Source: Aphanothece sp. CMT-3BRIN-NPC111 (GTDB taxonomy: Bacteria; Cyanobacteriota; Cyanobacteriia; Cyanobacteriales; JAHHGU01). From it: a DNA stretch of 45,167 nt. Both the position numbers and the translations under genes were made by a program. The stretch is taken from NCBI GenBank assembly GCA_019359765.1, contig JAHHGU010000045.1, positions 1-45,167 of the forward strand, read 5' to 3'. Below the pieces are notes generated by a model. That model searched no databases and was not told the origin of the DNA. It saw nothing but the letters and a program-made list of their open reading frames with translations. Of this stretch, positions 17,333-25,806 are shown piece after piece. Numbering within the stretch: position 1 is the stretch's first letter; each line of letters begins with the position of its first letter.

Positions 17333-18877
17333 ATGGCGCGTCTGGCACTGCTGAGTACATCTGATAAAACCGGGTTAATTGAGCTTGCCCGTAAGCTGGT
17401 TGAGGAATTTGAGTTTGACTTAATTAGCAGTGGTGGAACAGCCAAAGCCCTTAAAGAAGCTGGGCTGCCAGTAACTAAAGTTTCCGATTACACGGGGTTT
17501 CCTGAAATTTTGGGGGGGCGAGTGAAAACGCTGCATCCGAGAATTCATGGTGGTATTCTGGCGCGGCGGGACTTTCCCCAAGATTTAGAAGAGTTAGCAA
17601 CCCACCAGATTCGCCCAATTGATTTAGTAGTAGTTAACCTCTATCCCTTTGAGCAGACGATTGCTCAACCGGGTGTCAGTTTATCAGAGGCGATCGAGCA
17701 GATTGACATCGGTGGCCCAGCTATGTTAAGAGCAGCGGCAAAAAACCACGCCCATCTAACAGTTCTGTGTAATTCAGGCCAGTATGAAGACTACTTGCTC
17801 CAGTTGCGTCAGCATGGGGGGGAGGCAACTCTTGAGTTTCGCCAAGTTTGTGCCCAGCAAGCATTTTCGCACACAGCGTCTTATGACCAGGCGATCGCTA
17901 CTTACTTAGGAAGACAACAGGTAAAAGACAGCAACCTCCCACAACAATTCACTCTCTCTGGTCAGCAGCTACAATCTTTGCGCTATGGGGAAAATCCCCA
18001 CCAACCAGCGGCTTGGTATCAAACGGGGACGGTTGCTTCTGGCTGGGCGGCGGCAACAAAACTTCAGGGGAAAGAACTAAGCTACAACAACTTGGTCGAT
18101 TTAGAAGCGGCGCGGCGGATTGTGGCTGAGTTTGCTGATACTCCCGCTGCTGTAATTATCAAGCACACTAATCCTTGTGGCGTCGGTTTGGGAACTAGCC
18201 TATCTTCCGCCTACGAAAAAGCTTTTAACGCTGACTCAGTTTCCGCTTTTGGTGGGATTGTTGCCTTGAACCAGCCTATCGATGCCCCAACCGCGACTGC
18301 CCTGACAAAGACATTTTTGGAATGCGTTGTTGCACCAGCTTGCGATCCAGAAGCTCAAGAAATTCTCGCGGCTAAGTCTAAGGTGCGGGTGTTGATTTTG
18401 CCTACTTTGAGTAATGGAGATCCGCAGACAGTTAAGGTTATTGCTGGTGGTTTCCTCGTACAAGCTTCAGATGATGTTGTAGAAGATGCCAGCCAGTGGC
18501 AGGTAGTTACCCAGAAGCAACCGACGCCAGACCAGATGGAAGAATTGCTGTTTGCCTGGAAGGTTGCCAAGCATGTGAAATCGAATGCGATTGTAGTGAC
18601 GCGCGATCGCACTACGCTGGGAGTTGGTGCTGGTCAGATGAACCGCGTTGGCTCTGTTAAAATTGCCCTGGAACAGGCAGGAGAGAAAGCTACTGGTGCG
18701 ATTCTCGCCAGTGATGGGTTTTTTCCTTTTGACGACTCAGTGCGAACTGCGGCGGCAGCTGGGATTGCTGCCATTGTCCAGCCTGGTGGTAGTTTGCGCG
18801 ACCAAGATTCCATTCAGGCTGCTAATGAATTGGGATTGGTTATGGTATTTACGGGCGTCCGTCACTTTTTGCATTAA
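17333..18877 (+). CDS. purH: bifunctional AICAR formyltransferase / IMP cyclohydrolase
   Basis: A 514-residue enzyme for the last two steps of IMP synthesis. The N-terminal cyclohydrolase domain (about 1-195) has LLSTSDKTGLIELAR, SSGGTAKALKEAG and GGRVKTLHPRIHGGIL. The C-terminal formyltransferase domain has SLRYGENPHQPAAWY, the catalytic KHTNPCG motif near residue 280, SAFGGIVALN and the C-terminal GVRHFLH. The length is normal. It is preceded by a long non-coding stretch with hairpins and followed by a gap containing a dispersed repeat; it does not appear to be in an operon. Confidence 0.97.
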   Translation: MARLALLSTSDKTGLIELARKLVEEFEFDLISSGGTAKALKEAGLPVTKVSDYTGFPEILGGRVKTLHPRIHGGILARRDFPQDLEELATHQIRPIDLVVVNLYPFEQTIAQPGVSLSEAIEQIDIGGPAMLRAAAKNHAHLTVLCNSGQYEDYLLQLRQHGGEATLEFRQVCAQQAFSHTASYDQAIATYLGRQQVKDSNLPQQFTLSGQQLQSLRYGENPHQPAAWYQTGTVASGWAAATKLQGKELSYNNLVDLEAARRIVAEFADTPAAVIIKHTNPCGVGLGTSLSSAYEKAFNADSVSAFGGIVALNQPIDAPTATALTKTFLECVVAPACDPEAQEILAAKSKVRVLILPTLSNGDPQTVKVIAGGFLVQASDDVVEDASQWQVVTQKQPTPDQMEELLFAWKVAKHVKSNAIVVTRDRTTLGVGAGQMNRVGSVKIALEQAGEKATGAILASDGFFPFDDSVRTAAAAGIAAIVQPGGSLRDQDSIQAANELGLVMVFTGVRHFLH

Positions 18878-19189
18878 GAGTCTACCTGACCTACAAGCGA
18901 TCGGCTTTATGGCTGTGCAGTTCCACGAAGAACCTATGCGAAAAGTCGATTAAAGATCTTTTAAACCGCAGATGAAAGCAGATAGACGCAGATAAACGCA
19001 GATAGTTGCTCAGAGCTTACGCACATCAACGGTTGATAAGGGTTTTATTAGGGGGTAAGGGTAAGTATTACCTACCCTTACTGCTCTTCTTAACTACAGC
19101 CTCAGATACCTGATCTGACTTCATGTATTTATGTCTTGGTGGTGCAAAAACTTTACAATATGTAAAGAAATTGAGAAGGTACAGGCAGC
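18878..19189. other. 312-base gap between purH and crtQ
   Basis: It contains a reversed copy of the ATCTGCG repeat (18964-19003) and a hairpin with arms TAAGGGTA (19056-19063) and TACCCTTA (19073-19080). The hairpin has no strong T-run after it. A frame that continues from inside purH to 18953 is a shadow of purH. No further gene is visible. Confidence 0.55.
18964..19003 (-). repeat. dispersed ATCTGCG-type repeat, reversed
   Basis: On the minus strand it reads as successive ATCTGCG, TTT, ATCTGCG, TCT, ATCTGC, TTTC and ATCTGCGG units. It corresponds to the blocks at 7964-7993 and 32669-32707. The copy is opposite in orientation and lacks the TTGCAAGAAG block. Confidence 0.65.
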
Positions 19190-20644
19190 ATGCGCGTTGC
19201 AATTGTCGGGGCGGGACTGGCTGGTATGGCAACGGCAGTCGATTTAGTCGATGCCGGTTGTGAGGTAGAAATATTTGAATCCCGTCCCTTTGTTGGGGGG
19301 AAAGTTGGCAGCTGGGTGGACGCGGATGGCAACCACGTGGAAATGGGGTTGCACGTTTTTTTTGGTTGCTACTACCAGCTGTTTGACTTGATGGAGAAGG
19401 TGGGGGCGTTGGATAATTTACGCCTCAAGGAGCATTCGCACACCTTCGTCAACAAAGGGGGCAAAACTGGCGCACTGGATTTTCGCTTTATCACAGGTGC
19501 CCCTTTTAATGGATTGAAGGCATTTTTCACAACATCGCAGCTGTCGTTGCAAGATAAGGTGCAAAATGCGATCGCACTCGGCACTAGCCCCCTAGTTCGC
19601 GGCTTAGTAGACTTTGAGGGAGCGATGAAAACTATCCGCGACCTCGATAGCGTCAGCTTTGCGGACTGGTTCAGGAGTCATGGGGGATCGAATGGCAGTT
19701 TAAAGCGGATGTGGAACCCCATCGCCTACGCGCTCGGCTTTATCGATACGGAAAATATCTCCGCCCGCTGTATGTTGACAATATTCCAGTTTTTTGCCGC
19801 TAAAACCGAGGCATCGGTGCTGCGGATGCTGGAAGGTTCGCCAGGGGAGTTCTTACACAAGCCTATAGTTCAATATCTGGAAGCAAGGGGCGTGAAAATC
19901 CATACTCGTCGTCGGGTACGGGAAGTTAAATTTACTGGGGAAGGCGAACAGACGCAAGTTACTGGGTTAGTTGTTGCCAAAGGGGAGACAGAAGAAACCA
20001 TCATTGCTGATGCCTATGTCTGTGCCTGTGATATCCCAGGAATTCACCGCGTTTTGCCCCAGGAGTGGCGCAAGTGGCCTGAGTTTGACAATATCTATAA
20101 GTTAGACGCTGTACCAGTGGCGACAGTACAAATGCGCTTTGATGGCTGGGTAACGGAATTGCACGACACCCAAGAACGCCAACAGCTAAATCATGCGGCT
20201 GGAATCGATAATCTGCTTTATACCCCCGATGCTGACTTTTCCTGCTTTGCTGACTTGGCTTTAACTAGCCCAAGTGACTATTACCGTGAGGGGCAGGGTT
20301 CGCTGTTGCAGCTGGTACTGACACCGGGAGATCCATTTATTAAGGAAAGTAACGAGGCGATCGCCACTCACGTACTTAAGCAAGTTCACGAACTCTTCCC
20401 CTCCTCCCGCCAGTTGAACATGACCTGGTCTAGTGTCGTCAAGCTTGCCCAGTCTTTGTACCGGGAAGCACCAGGGATGGACCCCTATCGTCCGCCCCAA
20501 AAGACGCCAGTGGTTAACTTCTTTCTTGCAGGTAGTTATACCCAGCAAGACTACATTGATAGCATGGAAGGAGCAACTTTATCTGGACGTCAGGCAGCAA
20601 AGGCTATTCTAGACAATGCCCAGAACATTAAGCGATCGCACTGA
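19190..20644 (+). CDS. crtQ: zeta-carotene desaturase, plant type
   Basis: A 484-residue FAD enzyme that converts zeta-carotene through neurosporene to lycopene at the thylakoid membrane, passing electrons to quinone. It begins with the dinucleotide-binding site VAIVGAGLAG (GxGxxG at 7-12), followed by ESRPFVGGKVGSWVDADGNHVEMGLHVFFGCY, typical of CrtP/CrtQ desaturases. The block WNPIAYALGFIDTENISARCMLTIF and the C-terminal VNFFLAGSYTQQDYIDSMEGATLSGRQAA support zds over phytoene desaturase. In Synechocystis the zds gene is also followed by an SRPBCC gene, as here. The symbol zds is also used. Confidence 0.94.
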   Translation: MRVAIVGAGLAGMATAVDLVDAGCEVEIFESRPFVGGKVGSWVDADGNHVEMGLHVFFGCYYQLFDLMEKVGALDNLRLKEHSHTFVNKGGKTGALDFRFITGAPFNGLKAFFTTSQLSLQDKVQNAIALGTSPLVRGLVDFEGAMKTIRDLDSVSFADWFRSHGGSNGSLKRMWNPIAYALGFIDTENISARCMLTIFQFFAAKTEASVLRMLEGSPGEFLHKPIVQYLEARGVKIHTRRRVREVKFTGEGEQTQVTGLVVAKGETEETIIADAYVCACDIPGIHRVLPQEWRKWPEFDNIYKLDAVPVATVQMRFDGWVTELHDTQERQQLNHAAGIDNLLYTPDADFSCFADLALTSPSDYYREGQGSLLQLVLTPGDPFIKESNEAIATHVLKQVHELFPSSRQLNMTWSSVVKLAQSLYREAPGMDPYRPPQKTPVVNFFLAGSYTQQDYIDSMEGATLSGRQAAKAILDNAQNIKRSH

Positions 20645-20718
20645 TGCCCACGCTAGGCGATCTTGCAGCGTGTTGCTCTGCAACGTATCGCCTGTGGCAA
20701 AACTTGAGATTGGCAAAA

Positions 20719-20750
20719 ATGTAGAGACGCGAAATTTCCCGTCTCTACAT
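20719..20750. repeat. TAGAGACG inverted repeat after crtQ
   Basis: Perfect 11-base arms ATGTAGAGACG and CGTCTCTACAT enclose CGAAATTTCC. It belongs with the copies at 17075-17103 and 34992-35015. It lies between crtQ and the SRPBCC gene and could fold in their joint transcript. Confidence 0.75.
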
Positions 20751-20763
20751 CAGTAGCCTAGCA

Positions 20764-20796
20764 ATCCAAAATCCAAAATCTAAAATCTAAAATTTA
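20764..20796. repeat. short heptamer tandem repeat, (ATCCAAA/ATCTAAA)n
   Basis: About four consecutive seven-base units alternate between ATCCAAA and ATCTAAA, running to the start codon of the SRPBCC gene. It is the same class of short tandem repeat as at 13811-13852. It occupies the position where a ribosome site would lie, and no Shine-Dalgarno sequence is visible. Confidence 0.75.
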
Positions 20797-21243
20797 ATGT
20801 CTGATTGGCTTGAGCATAGTGTGCAGGTAGAAGTAGAGGTTCCTATTGACTTAGCGTGGAACCTCTGGTCGGATTTAGAGCAGATGCCCCGGTGGATGAA
20901 GTGGATTGAATCAGTCAAAGTGCTAGAGGATAACCCAGAGCTATCCCGATGGAAACTTGCTACCGGGGGCTTAGAATTTAGCTGGCTTTCGCGCATCCAA
21001 AAAGTTGTGCCCCAGCAAATTATTCAATGGGAATCAGTTGATGGTTTGCCCAACAGGGGAGCTATTCGCTTCTATGACCGAAAAAATAGCAGCATTGTAA
21101 AACTTACAATCGCTTACGCTATTCCTGGCTTTCTTGGCAAGATCATGGATAATCTGTTTTTAGGACGAATAGTTGAATCCACTATCCAGGCAGATTTGGA
21201 GCGGTTCAAAGATTATGCTATCCAAGCGAAAGCTCAATCTTAG
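20797..21243 (+). CDS. SRPBCC (START-like) cyclase/dehydrase-family protein
   Basis: A 148-residue soluble protein of the polyketide cyclase/dehydrase group. The N-terminal block VQVEVEVPIDLAWNLWSDLEQMPRWMKWIESV is the typical first strand, two short helices and following strand that form the lid of a hydrophobic cavity. A long C-terminal helix (LERFKDYAIQAKAQ) completes the fold. Its place directly downstream of crtQ, as in Synechocystis, suggests a link with carotenoid handling, but this is inference from gene order. Confidence 0.82.
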   Translation: MSDWLEHSVQVEVEVPIDLAWNLWSDLEQMPRWMKWIESVKVLEDNPELSRWKLATGGLEFSWLSRIQKVVPQQIIQWESVDGLPNRGAIRFYDRKNSSIVKLTIAYAIPGFLGKIMDNLFLGRIVESTIQADLERFKDYAIQAKAQS

Positions 21244-21323
21244 TTAACAACCTCCGCTAATTGTGGCTCTTTTTTTTCCCTGCTTGTTTTGAATAAGGAA
21301 GTTATTCAACCAAATTTCGTACT

Positions 21324-21929
21324 ATGCCTCTTCGATTTTCTCAAGATATTAAGTCTCTGCTGGAAAGTTTAGCTAGCCAGCCTCTGACTTTAGGAGATAT
21401 CTTGGCAAGAACTTCTGAACGGGGTTTTAGTTTAGTCATCGGGTTACTGGTTTTGCCTTTTTTGTTTCCGATGCCGCCTGGAGCAACTGGTATATTTGGC
21501 TCAGGCTGCTTCCTGCTGGCTGTCCAGATGGCAATGGGGCGACGCTCTCCTTGGCTTCCTAGAAGAGTTGCCAAGTTTAAATTTCCCCGTTGGTTTATCT
21601 TGCAACTTCTAAAAAACCTGCAACGAGTCACTGGAGTCCTAGAGAAACTTGCTCATCGGCGATTACAAAGGATCGCCGAAAACCCTCAAGTTTGGCGATT
21701 GAATGGAGTCTGTATAGCGTGGCTGACTGTATTACTAATTTCGCCAATTCCCTTTACTAATCCCATTCCAACTGTCGGGATTTTGCTGTTTGTTATTGCA
21801 ACTCTGGAAGGCGATGGTTTACTGATGTGCATCAGCTATGGAGTAACTGCTTTGATTACCATATTATTTGGCTTCATTGGTTATTGGGTGTGGCAAACCC
21901 CCGGTCTATTACAAAATCTTTTTAGATAA
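21324..21929 (+). CDS. ExoD-family membrane protein
   Basis: A 201-residue protein with an amphipathic N-terminus (SQDIKSLLESLASQPLTLGDILARTSERGFSLVIGLLVLPFLFPMPPGA). The pattern matches the ExoD family, named from exopolysaccharide synthesis in Rhizobium. About four membrane helices are visible, at roughly 38-58, 62-75, 128-150 and 165-195. The central block QMAMGRRSPWLPRRVAKFKFPR is a typical cytoplasmic loop of this family. The biochemical role is unknown, and the exopolysaccharide link is only by name. Confidence 0.82.
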   Translation: MPLRFSQDIKSLLESLASQPLTLGDILARTSERGFSLVIGLLVLPFLFPMPPGATGIFGSGCFLLAVQMAMGRRSPWLPRRVAKFKFPRWFILQLLKNLQRVTGVLEKLAHRRLQRIAENPQVWRLNGVCIAWLTVLLISPIPFTNPIPTVGILLFVIATLEGDGLLMCISYGVTALITILFGFIGYWVWQTPGLLQNLFR

Positions 21930-22083
21930 TTGTAGGGTTGAAAAAGCTATATTTTATAAATAATATACAGCCCAGCGAAAAGATGACTCAGAGCTATACG
22001 CTGCCTTGAATTCTGGAGCATTCTGCTACGTTCTTAATTATAGGCAAATGGGTAAATATTCCCTGAAAGACTGTTAACTTATT

Positions 22084-22854
22084 ATGAGTAACTCTAACAC
22101 ACAGATGCACAGCGAGCGCCATTCCAAAATGGCATTGATTGTTGGGGCAAGTCAGGGAATTGGTTTAGAGTTTGTGCGTCAATTATTACAAAGCAATCGT
22201 GCAGAGCGTATTTATGCCACCTATCGCCACCCACAATCAAAACTTTTGGCAATTGCAGATCTGCGCCTGCGTTGCTTACCAATGGACATAACAGAGGAAG
22301 CCCAGATTGCTAGCGTTGTCAAAGAAATTCAAACAGAGACAAAAGTACTTCATTACGTAATTAATTGTGTAGGTGTGCTGCATGATGGGGAAATGCAACC
22401 AGAAAAAAGTTTGCGGCACATCAACTCAGAGCAGCTAATGCACTATTTTCAAGTAAATAGTATTGGCGCAGTAATGTTGGCAAAGCATATACAACCTTTG
22501 TTTAAACATCGCGATCGCTCCATCCTTGCCACAATTTCCGCCAAAGTTGGCAGCATTGGCGATAACTATTTGGGTGGGTGGTACGGCTATCGGGCATCCA
22601 AAGCAGCACTAAATATGTTCATGCGGACAACTGCGATTGAATATAAGCGGACTTGTCCGCGCGCGATCGTTGTCACCCTACATCCTGGCACGACAGATAC
22701 ACAGTTATCCCGCCCATTTCAGCGTAATGTTCTCCCAGAAAAGCTATTTTCAGTCGAGCGTACAGTACAGCAATTACTGACAGTTTTGGATAAATTACGA
22801 GAAAGCGATAGTGGTGAATTTTTCTCTTGGGATGGCACTCGCTTACCTTGGTAA
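22084..22854 (+). CDS. short-chain dehydrogenase/reductase
   Basis: A 256-residue Rossmann enzyme. The NAD(P)-binding motif is ALIVGASQGIGLEF (GxxxGxG, residues 19-25), the NNAG equivalent is VINCVGVLHDGE, and the catalytic YxxxK is in WYGYRASKAALNMFMR, with serine in LATISAKVG. The overall layout and the C-terminal LHPGTTDTQLSRPFQ are like C-factor-type (CsgA-like) SDRs of unknown substrate. It is a complete single gene at the edge of the defence island and shows no special link to it. Confidence 0.88.
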   Translation: MSNSNTQMHSERHSKMALIVGASQGIGLEFVRQLLQSNRAERIYATYRHPQSKLLAIADLRLRCLPMDITEEAQIASVVKEIQTETKVLHYVINCVGVLHDGEMQPEKSLRHINSEQLMHYFQVNSIGAVMLAKHIQPLFKHRDRSILATISAKVGSIGDNYLGGWYGYRASKAALNMFMRTTAIEYKRTCPRAIVVTLHPGTTDTQLSRPFQRNVLPEKLFSVERTVQQLLTVLDKLRESDSGEFFSWDGTRLPW

Positions 22855-23073
22855 GGGTAAATAGACTAAAAGTACATTGAGAAGTTGCTACTTATCAAGT
22901 CCATTTAATCACTTACGATAAACATAGGTTAGGTTGAAGCCAAAGCCTTGGCGTAGCGCATAAGAAGTGAAACCCAACATTTATAAGTAGTTGGATTGGG
23001 TTAAGCTCAGCACAACCAAACCTAAAAATCATAACCGAGCTGCCGGGAGATACATAATATGCTGCGATCGCCT

Positions 23074-25806
23074 TCAATCCAAATCTGCATCATCAGAATC
23101 TTCGCTATCGGTCTCTGAAGCATCTATCATGTCTTGCGGACTAACAGCGTACTCTTTAGCCTTAATTGCGAAAGTAAACGGCAAGGGTAAAGAAACGTCA
23201 TCTGCAAAATAAGGCCAGCGATTTCTCAGAGCATGTACTAAACTTACAAGTCTCTCTTCTTCAATATCTGGATGGTGAATAACTGCTATTTCTAATGGCT
23301 TTGGATTGGCGGCTGGAGCGCCGCCATTATCTAAGCGTGATTGACTTTTGCGGAGAACATTTTGCTCAGTCTTTAACAGGTTTCTCAGACTGAGATAGAG
23401 CGTATCCTCGTTTGAGTCAAATACTCCTTGCCATTGAAAAATTCCACCAATACTAGACCTTGCACCTGGATCACCTTCAGTAATAACTACAGGCGTTTCC
23501 CCTCGGTCTAATTCTCGGATACGAACTACCCACAAGCGATCGCACTCCGAATTATTTAATTGTCTTGCGAGTCCTTCCGGTAAGCTGTTTTTGGGTAACT
23601 GAGGATTAGTCAACCAAGGTAATAATTCTCGTGCATTTTGTGCCGATGCCATAAATAATACACGCGGTAACTCCTTGCCCTCAGCAGGCAGATTCAAGCA
23701 GCTTTTCAGGCATTGACTAAGAAATTGTCCAATACGATGCTGTTCAGTTTGTCTACGATCGCTACTTAAGGTTTCTTCAGTAGATTCAAACCATGATTCA
23801 TCCGCCCATTTCTCATTAAGTAAGCGCTTAAGTCCTTCTGGATATGAAAGCCAGCCTTGATTGTTAAAGATTGAAGAAGTTGTTAGTTGTACTTCTCCAG
23901 TTGCCGCATTAACTCTAACCATGATGGCAACTTTTACAGGTTGTCCATTAGCAGTAGTTCTCCGATTCCGACGGATGACATGGAGACAGGTTAGCCATAA
24001 ATTTGAACTTACTCCATCTAGTTCCATTGCTACAACAGGGCTAGGCATTGCTCCTAGTTGACGGAGTAGATCGAGGACAGCACGTCTTATCCGTTCTTGA
24101 TCTGCTTCTATTTTTTTCTTACTCTTACTCGGAGTAAGCGCATGAATATGCTGATTAGGATAGCCTTGACGCATAGCTCCAATACGCCATGCCAGTTTTG
24201 GATCGGCTTCTCGTGGAAAGTAATACTTTTTAGATTTAATCTCAATTATGGCTCCACTTAGTCCAATCGACTTGGGAAGATAGTTAACAATCTCTTGGAT
24301 TCGCTCCTCCATGATTTTTTTGCGTAGCTGCTGTTTCTTTTGAAGAGAAAGTTTAGCTGGAATGTCTAATGGTTGTGTCAAGTCAGAAACATGAAGTGTC
24401 TGAATTCTGAGGCTTCCCATTACTCCGCTATAAATCTGCTTGTCATTCGTTGGGTGCAGGTCAAGTAATTGGCAAATTTCGTAAATAATTGCATCTCTAC
24501 AAGATTCGGTTTCCCAGACTATCAAGATCGACAAGATGTTTTGATTGCATAACCTCACTACTGCATCTTGAGCAATCTCAGGTTGTATCATTTGTATATT
24601 GCGTTTTCCTGACCTTGAGTCCCATAAACCTTTTAGCTTAGAATCTTTGGCAGATTTGAAGGGAGTTAAAAGATTCGCTTTACCTACTCTTTCGATAGGA
24701 AGATGATCGCGAATTGCTTGATCCAAGCTAGCAAGGTCTCGTGGACTAACACCTCCCAGACATAATTCTTTTTCGCTAGTGCTACTGTAGCTACTGTGAT
24801 AAGCGATCGCAGTTTGTATTCCTCTAACTGATGAATTTTCAGAATGCCAGTTTGCGTCTGGCTGTTGAATAATATCTTGCATGTCAGGTAATTTAGAGTC
24901 ATTAATAGTTAATATTTCCTTTAATGCACGAGGCCAAATTAATTCTCCATTTAGACGTTGCGCTCTAATTGGCATAAACCGCAGAGTTTGGCGTTCTCCA
25001 TCTAACCATCGGTGTGAATCACCGATATGGACAGTGGCTCCAGGATAAGGCAATCGCTTAAAAGGTTTGTAAATCCAGCGCCGTACAGATAAAGTGTGAT
25101 AGACTACTGGCTCTGTGCGCCAAGGGAGTGTTTGCACCGAAAAGGAAATAACAAAGGAAATTTTCGCTATTCCAACTTGTTCTCCTCTTCTCAAAACTGT
25201 AACTTCTGTTGGGGGCCAAGACATCAACTCAGCTGCTTGTCCCAATTTAATAACACGATAAAACTTGAGTTGGAAAGAGTGATTTTTACCTTCAAAGCAA
25301 ATTTCTGGCTGTGTTAATAATTCCTCCGCTAGGTAATCAGGAATAGCTGAAAAGCAGAGATTATTTTTCTGAGATTCTGCTAATAATTGCTGGAGCGGAT
25401 AAACAAGTGTCTCTTCATTCCATTCCCAAAGCTGATCGTCTAGACGAGAAAGAGTTGATTCAACTTCATCCTCACCTAAACACAAGAATTCTTCGCGTAA
25501 CCAGTTTTTAACAAGTTCTGGCAAATTGCAGAGATCTACTTGCTCTTTTGCAACAATCCAATGATTACCATTATTCTTCCAAGCATTACGCTCAGTTTTA
25601 ATAATTTGAGGAAAACTAGCTGTAACAATCGGATCTAGAGAATTATTTGGGACAGATGGATAACCTTTACCTTGCGTTTGGTATCGTTTCAAGGCTAGCG
25701 CCTGAGCCGCTTGCTGCCAAGAAGTTGGTACATTAAGTGTAAACAAATTGAATTCTGCGTCTGAACGTAATGACCATGCTCCAGGAAGAAGTGTTTTAAC
25801 TGCCAT
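23074..25806 (-). CDS. pPIWI_RE protein (prokaryotic PIWI-type, three-gene island)
   Basis: A 910-residue protein. The C-terminal half (from about 580) is the predicted PIWI/RNase H-fold module: VVAMELDG strand (Asp597), VKVAIMVRVNAATGEVQ, and VVRIRELDRGETP with Arg762/764 and Glu770, which I propose as the conserved R and E that name the family. The end LVSLVHALRNRWPYFADDVSLPLPFTFAIKAKEY is characteristic, with an acidic tail after it. The N-terminal half fits the family's X module, and the middle its MID-like part. The family is predicted to bind an oligonucleotide guide. It is the last gene of the operon; its ATG overlaps the helicase stop by 11 bases (25796-25806), which suggests translational coupling. 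Whether the RNase H site can cut cannot be judged from reading. Confidence 0.87.
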   Translation of the reverse strand: MAVKTLLPGAWSLRSDAEFNLFTLNVPTSWQQAAQALALKRYQTQGKGYPSVPNNSLDPIVTASFPQIIKTERNAWKNNGNHWIVAKEQVDLCNLPELVKNWLREEFLCLGEDEVESTLSRLDDQLWEWNEETLVYPLQQLLAESQKNNLCFSAIPDYLAEELLTQPEICFEGKNHSFQLKFYRVIKLGQAAELMSWPPTEVTVLRRGEQVGIAKISFVISFSVQTLPWRTEPVVYHTLSVRRWIYKPFKRLPYPGATVHIGDSHRWLDGERQTLRFMPIRAQRLNGELIWPRALKEILTINDSKLPDMQDIIQQPDANWHSENSSVRGIQTAIAYHSSYSSTSEKELCLGGVSPRDLASLDQAIRDHLPIERVGKANLLTPFKSAKDSKLKGLWDSRSGKRNIQMIQPEIAQDAVVRLCNQNILSILIVWETESCRDAIIYEICQLLDLHPTNDKQIYSGVMGSLRIQTLHVSDLTQPLDIPAKLSLQKKQQLRKKIMEERIQEIVNYLPKSIGLSGAIIEIKSKKYYFPREADPKLAWRIGAMRQGYPNQHIHALTPSKSKKKIEADQERIRRAVLDLLRQLGAMPSPVVAMELDGVSSNLWLTCLHVIRRNRRTTANGQPVKVAIMVRVNAATGEVQLTTSSIFNNQGWLSYPEGLKRLLNEKWADESWFESTEETLSSDRRQTEQHRIGQFLSQCLKSCLNLPAEGKELPRVLFMASAQNARELLPWLTNPQLPKNSLPEGLARQLNNSECDRLWVVRIRELDRGETPVVITEGDPGARSSIGGIFQWQGVFDSNEDTLYLSLRNLLKTEQNVLRKSQSRLDNGGAPAANPKPLEIAVIHHPDIEEERLVSLVHALRNRWPYFADDVSLPLPFTFAIKAKEYAVSPQDMIDASETDSEDSDDADLD

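Noticed and set aside
23074..25806. Ordinary Argonaute protein
   Set aside because: No PAZ domain or typical MID motif is visible; the C-terminal pattern, size and partners fit pPIWI_RE instead.
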